A DNA stretch of 64,000 bases. Origin: Caenorhabditis remanei (Eukaryota > Nematoda > Chromadorea > Rhabditida > Rhabditidae). Location: positions 8,802,587-8,866,586 of the forward strand of contig NC_071333.1 of the NCBI RefSeq assembly GCF_010183535.1. Direction: 5' to 3'. The notes beneath the pieces were generated by a model. The model did no database searches. It worked only from the letters and a program-made list of their open reading frames with translations, and was not told the DNA's origin. This document shows, in pieces, positions 62,775 to 64,000 of the stretch (its first letter is position 1; each line of letters opens with the position of its first letter). Made by a program: the position numbers and the translations under genes.

Positions 62775-64000
62775 GGGGCCTAAAAACTTCAAAAAAAAAA
62801 TCTTCAGTTTAAATTTTGTACGTTGTTAATTTACGGCAGATAAGTTTCTGCCTGAAGAATGATCATAAATCTTGCTATTTTAATGGATAGTAAACTCCAA
62901 CTTTAGTCTAACAGTGAACAACAAATAGTCCAACTTTTTGGTAGCCTCTATTAAAAAAATAACTGATTAACTCTACAGTACCCATAGTAGGAAGAGGCAT
63001 CTTTTAAATGATCGATGATTATACATCAGAAACTACGGTACCTTGTTATTTATAATTTGTGTGTTTGTGTTGATTAGAGAGCAGGATAGAAAATGTCGAC
63101 GGCTAATTGGAGGTATGAGAGTTAGAAATTTCTGGCAAATCACGTTTGTTTACACTTTGGTTAGGATGATGTGATAACCAAAAAAAAACTATTATAGCCT
63201 AATCACTCGGGGATTTTAAGACTACCCTTTGGAAATTGTTAAGTGGAAAATGGTTCTGATAACAAAGGTTAATCAGACCATCTGCTATGCCTTTTGGCAG
63301 ATGTTCCAGTTAACCTCTCTTCCCATAGGTGTCTCCCATATCCTAGCGTTTTTACTACGAATTTCAACCAGCTGGCTCTGTTTGTTCCTATTTTCAAAAA
63401 TTGTGTGGACATGGCGTTAGATCAACCGACAATTCCCATGTATCCTTTAAAAGTACTAATGTAGCGAGTTGGAATTCTGGCGGGTTGCAATTATACAAGG
63501 TGAAGTGAGCAATGTGGCCGTTTTATTGTCCTACACGTGGGCCAGCCAGAGTCAAGGTGAATCAAAAAGAGAAGAATATATCTGTTTTACACGGTTTTTG
63601 ATTGACAGATTCGTTCGACTAATCAACTCTTGCTACATGTAGTCATAATAAAGTTTTTAAGGAAGTGCACCGGTAATTTTCTCTCATTGGGAGCCTTCCG
63701 ATTTTTCGCTTATGACATAATAAAAAAGTAAACGGTGTAAAAATTTTTTTCGAGATTTATTTTTCGAGACGAACTCATCCAACGTTGTTCATAACTCTGA
63801 TTGTTTCCATTCGCCTACAGCAGAAGAAATGTAAGAATTCGCATCAACTCAAAGTAGAGAGCACATTAAAAAACCTTAAGTGACCTTTTTCAAAATATAA
63901 TTTTCTATATTCCCTTCATAAATAAAATTCTTGACTTTCGAACGTCTCTCAGTCCAATTCGTTTTAATATTTCCAAAATAACCCAACCTCATTTCCTTTT
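62775..64000. other. Right-end intergenic region
   Basis: AT-rich. A CGACGG-type and CACGTG site cluster occurs near 63.1-63.55 kb. A short open stretch on the - strand near 63.75-63.83 kb after a TGTAG acceptor could be the tail of a gene outside the window. Nothing is firmly supported. Confidence 0.3.

Overview
This window looks like nematode nuclear DNA from the genus Caenorhabditis, and probably C. elegans itself. The base composition is AT-rich. Introns are short, with TTTTCAG acceptors. Several genes have a spliced-leader-type acceptor directly before the ATG, and two tRNA genes are interspersed. The two best-recognised genes are neighbours: a hedgehog-related gene with ground-like and Hint domains (grd-1) on the + strand, and an aristaless-type homeobox gene (alr-1) on the - strand whose reconstructed product is 362 aa. 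I recall this pair from the C. elegans X chromosome (cosmid R08B4), so the chromosome assignment is from memory. All exon models below were built by hand from splice signals, phase and open frames, without transcript data.

Layout. At 0-1.5 kb, on the - strand, lie an edge-truncated gene and a four-exon gene for a 145-aa helical protein. At 1.5-6.3 kb there is repeat-rich intergenic DNA with an inverted repeat pair enclosing degraded CUB-like coding sequence, followed by a TA-flanked MITE. At 6.3-7.0 kb are two identical tRNA-Leu(UAG) genes. From 7.5 to 15 kb there are small intron-containing genes, mostly on the - strand (119, 75, 146 and 102 aa). A hAT-like GC-rich MITE sits inside the first intron of the 119-aa gene. 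At 15.9-17.1 kb (+) is a four-transmembrane claudin-like gene. At 17.5-22.9 kb (+) is grd-1. At 23.2-23.8 kb (-) is a precursor for an allatostatin-C-like cyclic neuropeptide. At 25.1-26.7 kb (-) is a secreted CULT-domain (cereblon-type) protein. At 27.7-30.6 kb (-) is alr-1.

From 30.6 to 47.4 kb is a roughly 17-kb gene-poor stretch upstream of alr-1. I found only a LINE reverse-transcriptase tail remnant in it, and it is a candidate cis-regulatory region. From 47.4 to 62.1 kb (-) are two large genes in tandem. Gene B encodes about 670 aa and is acidic and proline-rich. Gene A has 23 exons and encodes about 2650 aa, with an N-terminal helical and zinc-ribbon-like region, a long acidic tail with six 38-aa repeats, a coiled coil, and a Q/H-rich C terminus. 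The A/B boundary is ambiguous, because one retained sequence would join them in frame. Gene A shares a roughly 210-bp bidirectional promoter with a small + strand gene at 62.3-62.8 kb.

There is no single multi-gene pathway here. The common themes are secreted or surface products (grd-1, the neuropeptide, the CULT protein, the claudin-like protein) and nuclear regulators (alr-1, and probably genes A and B).
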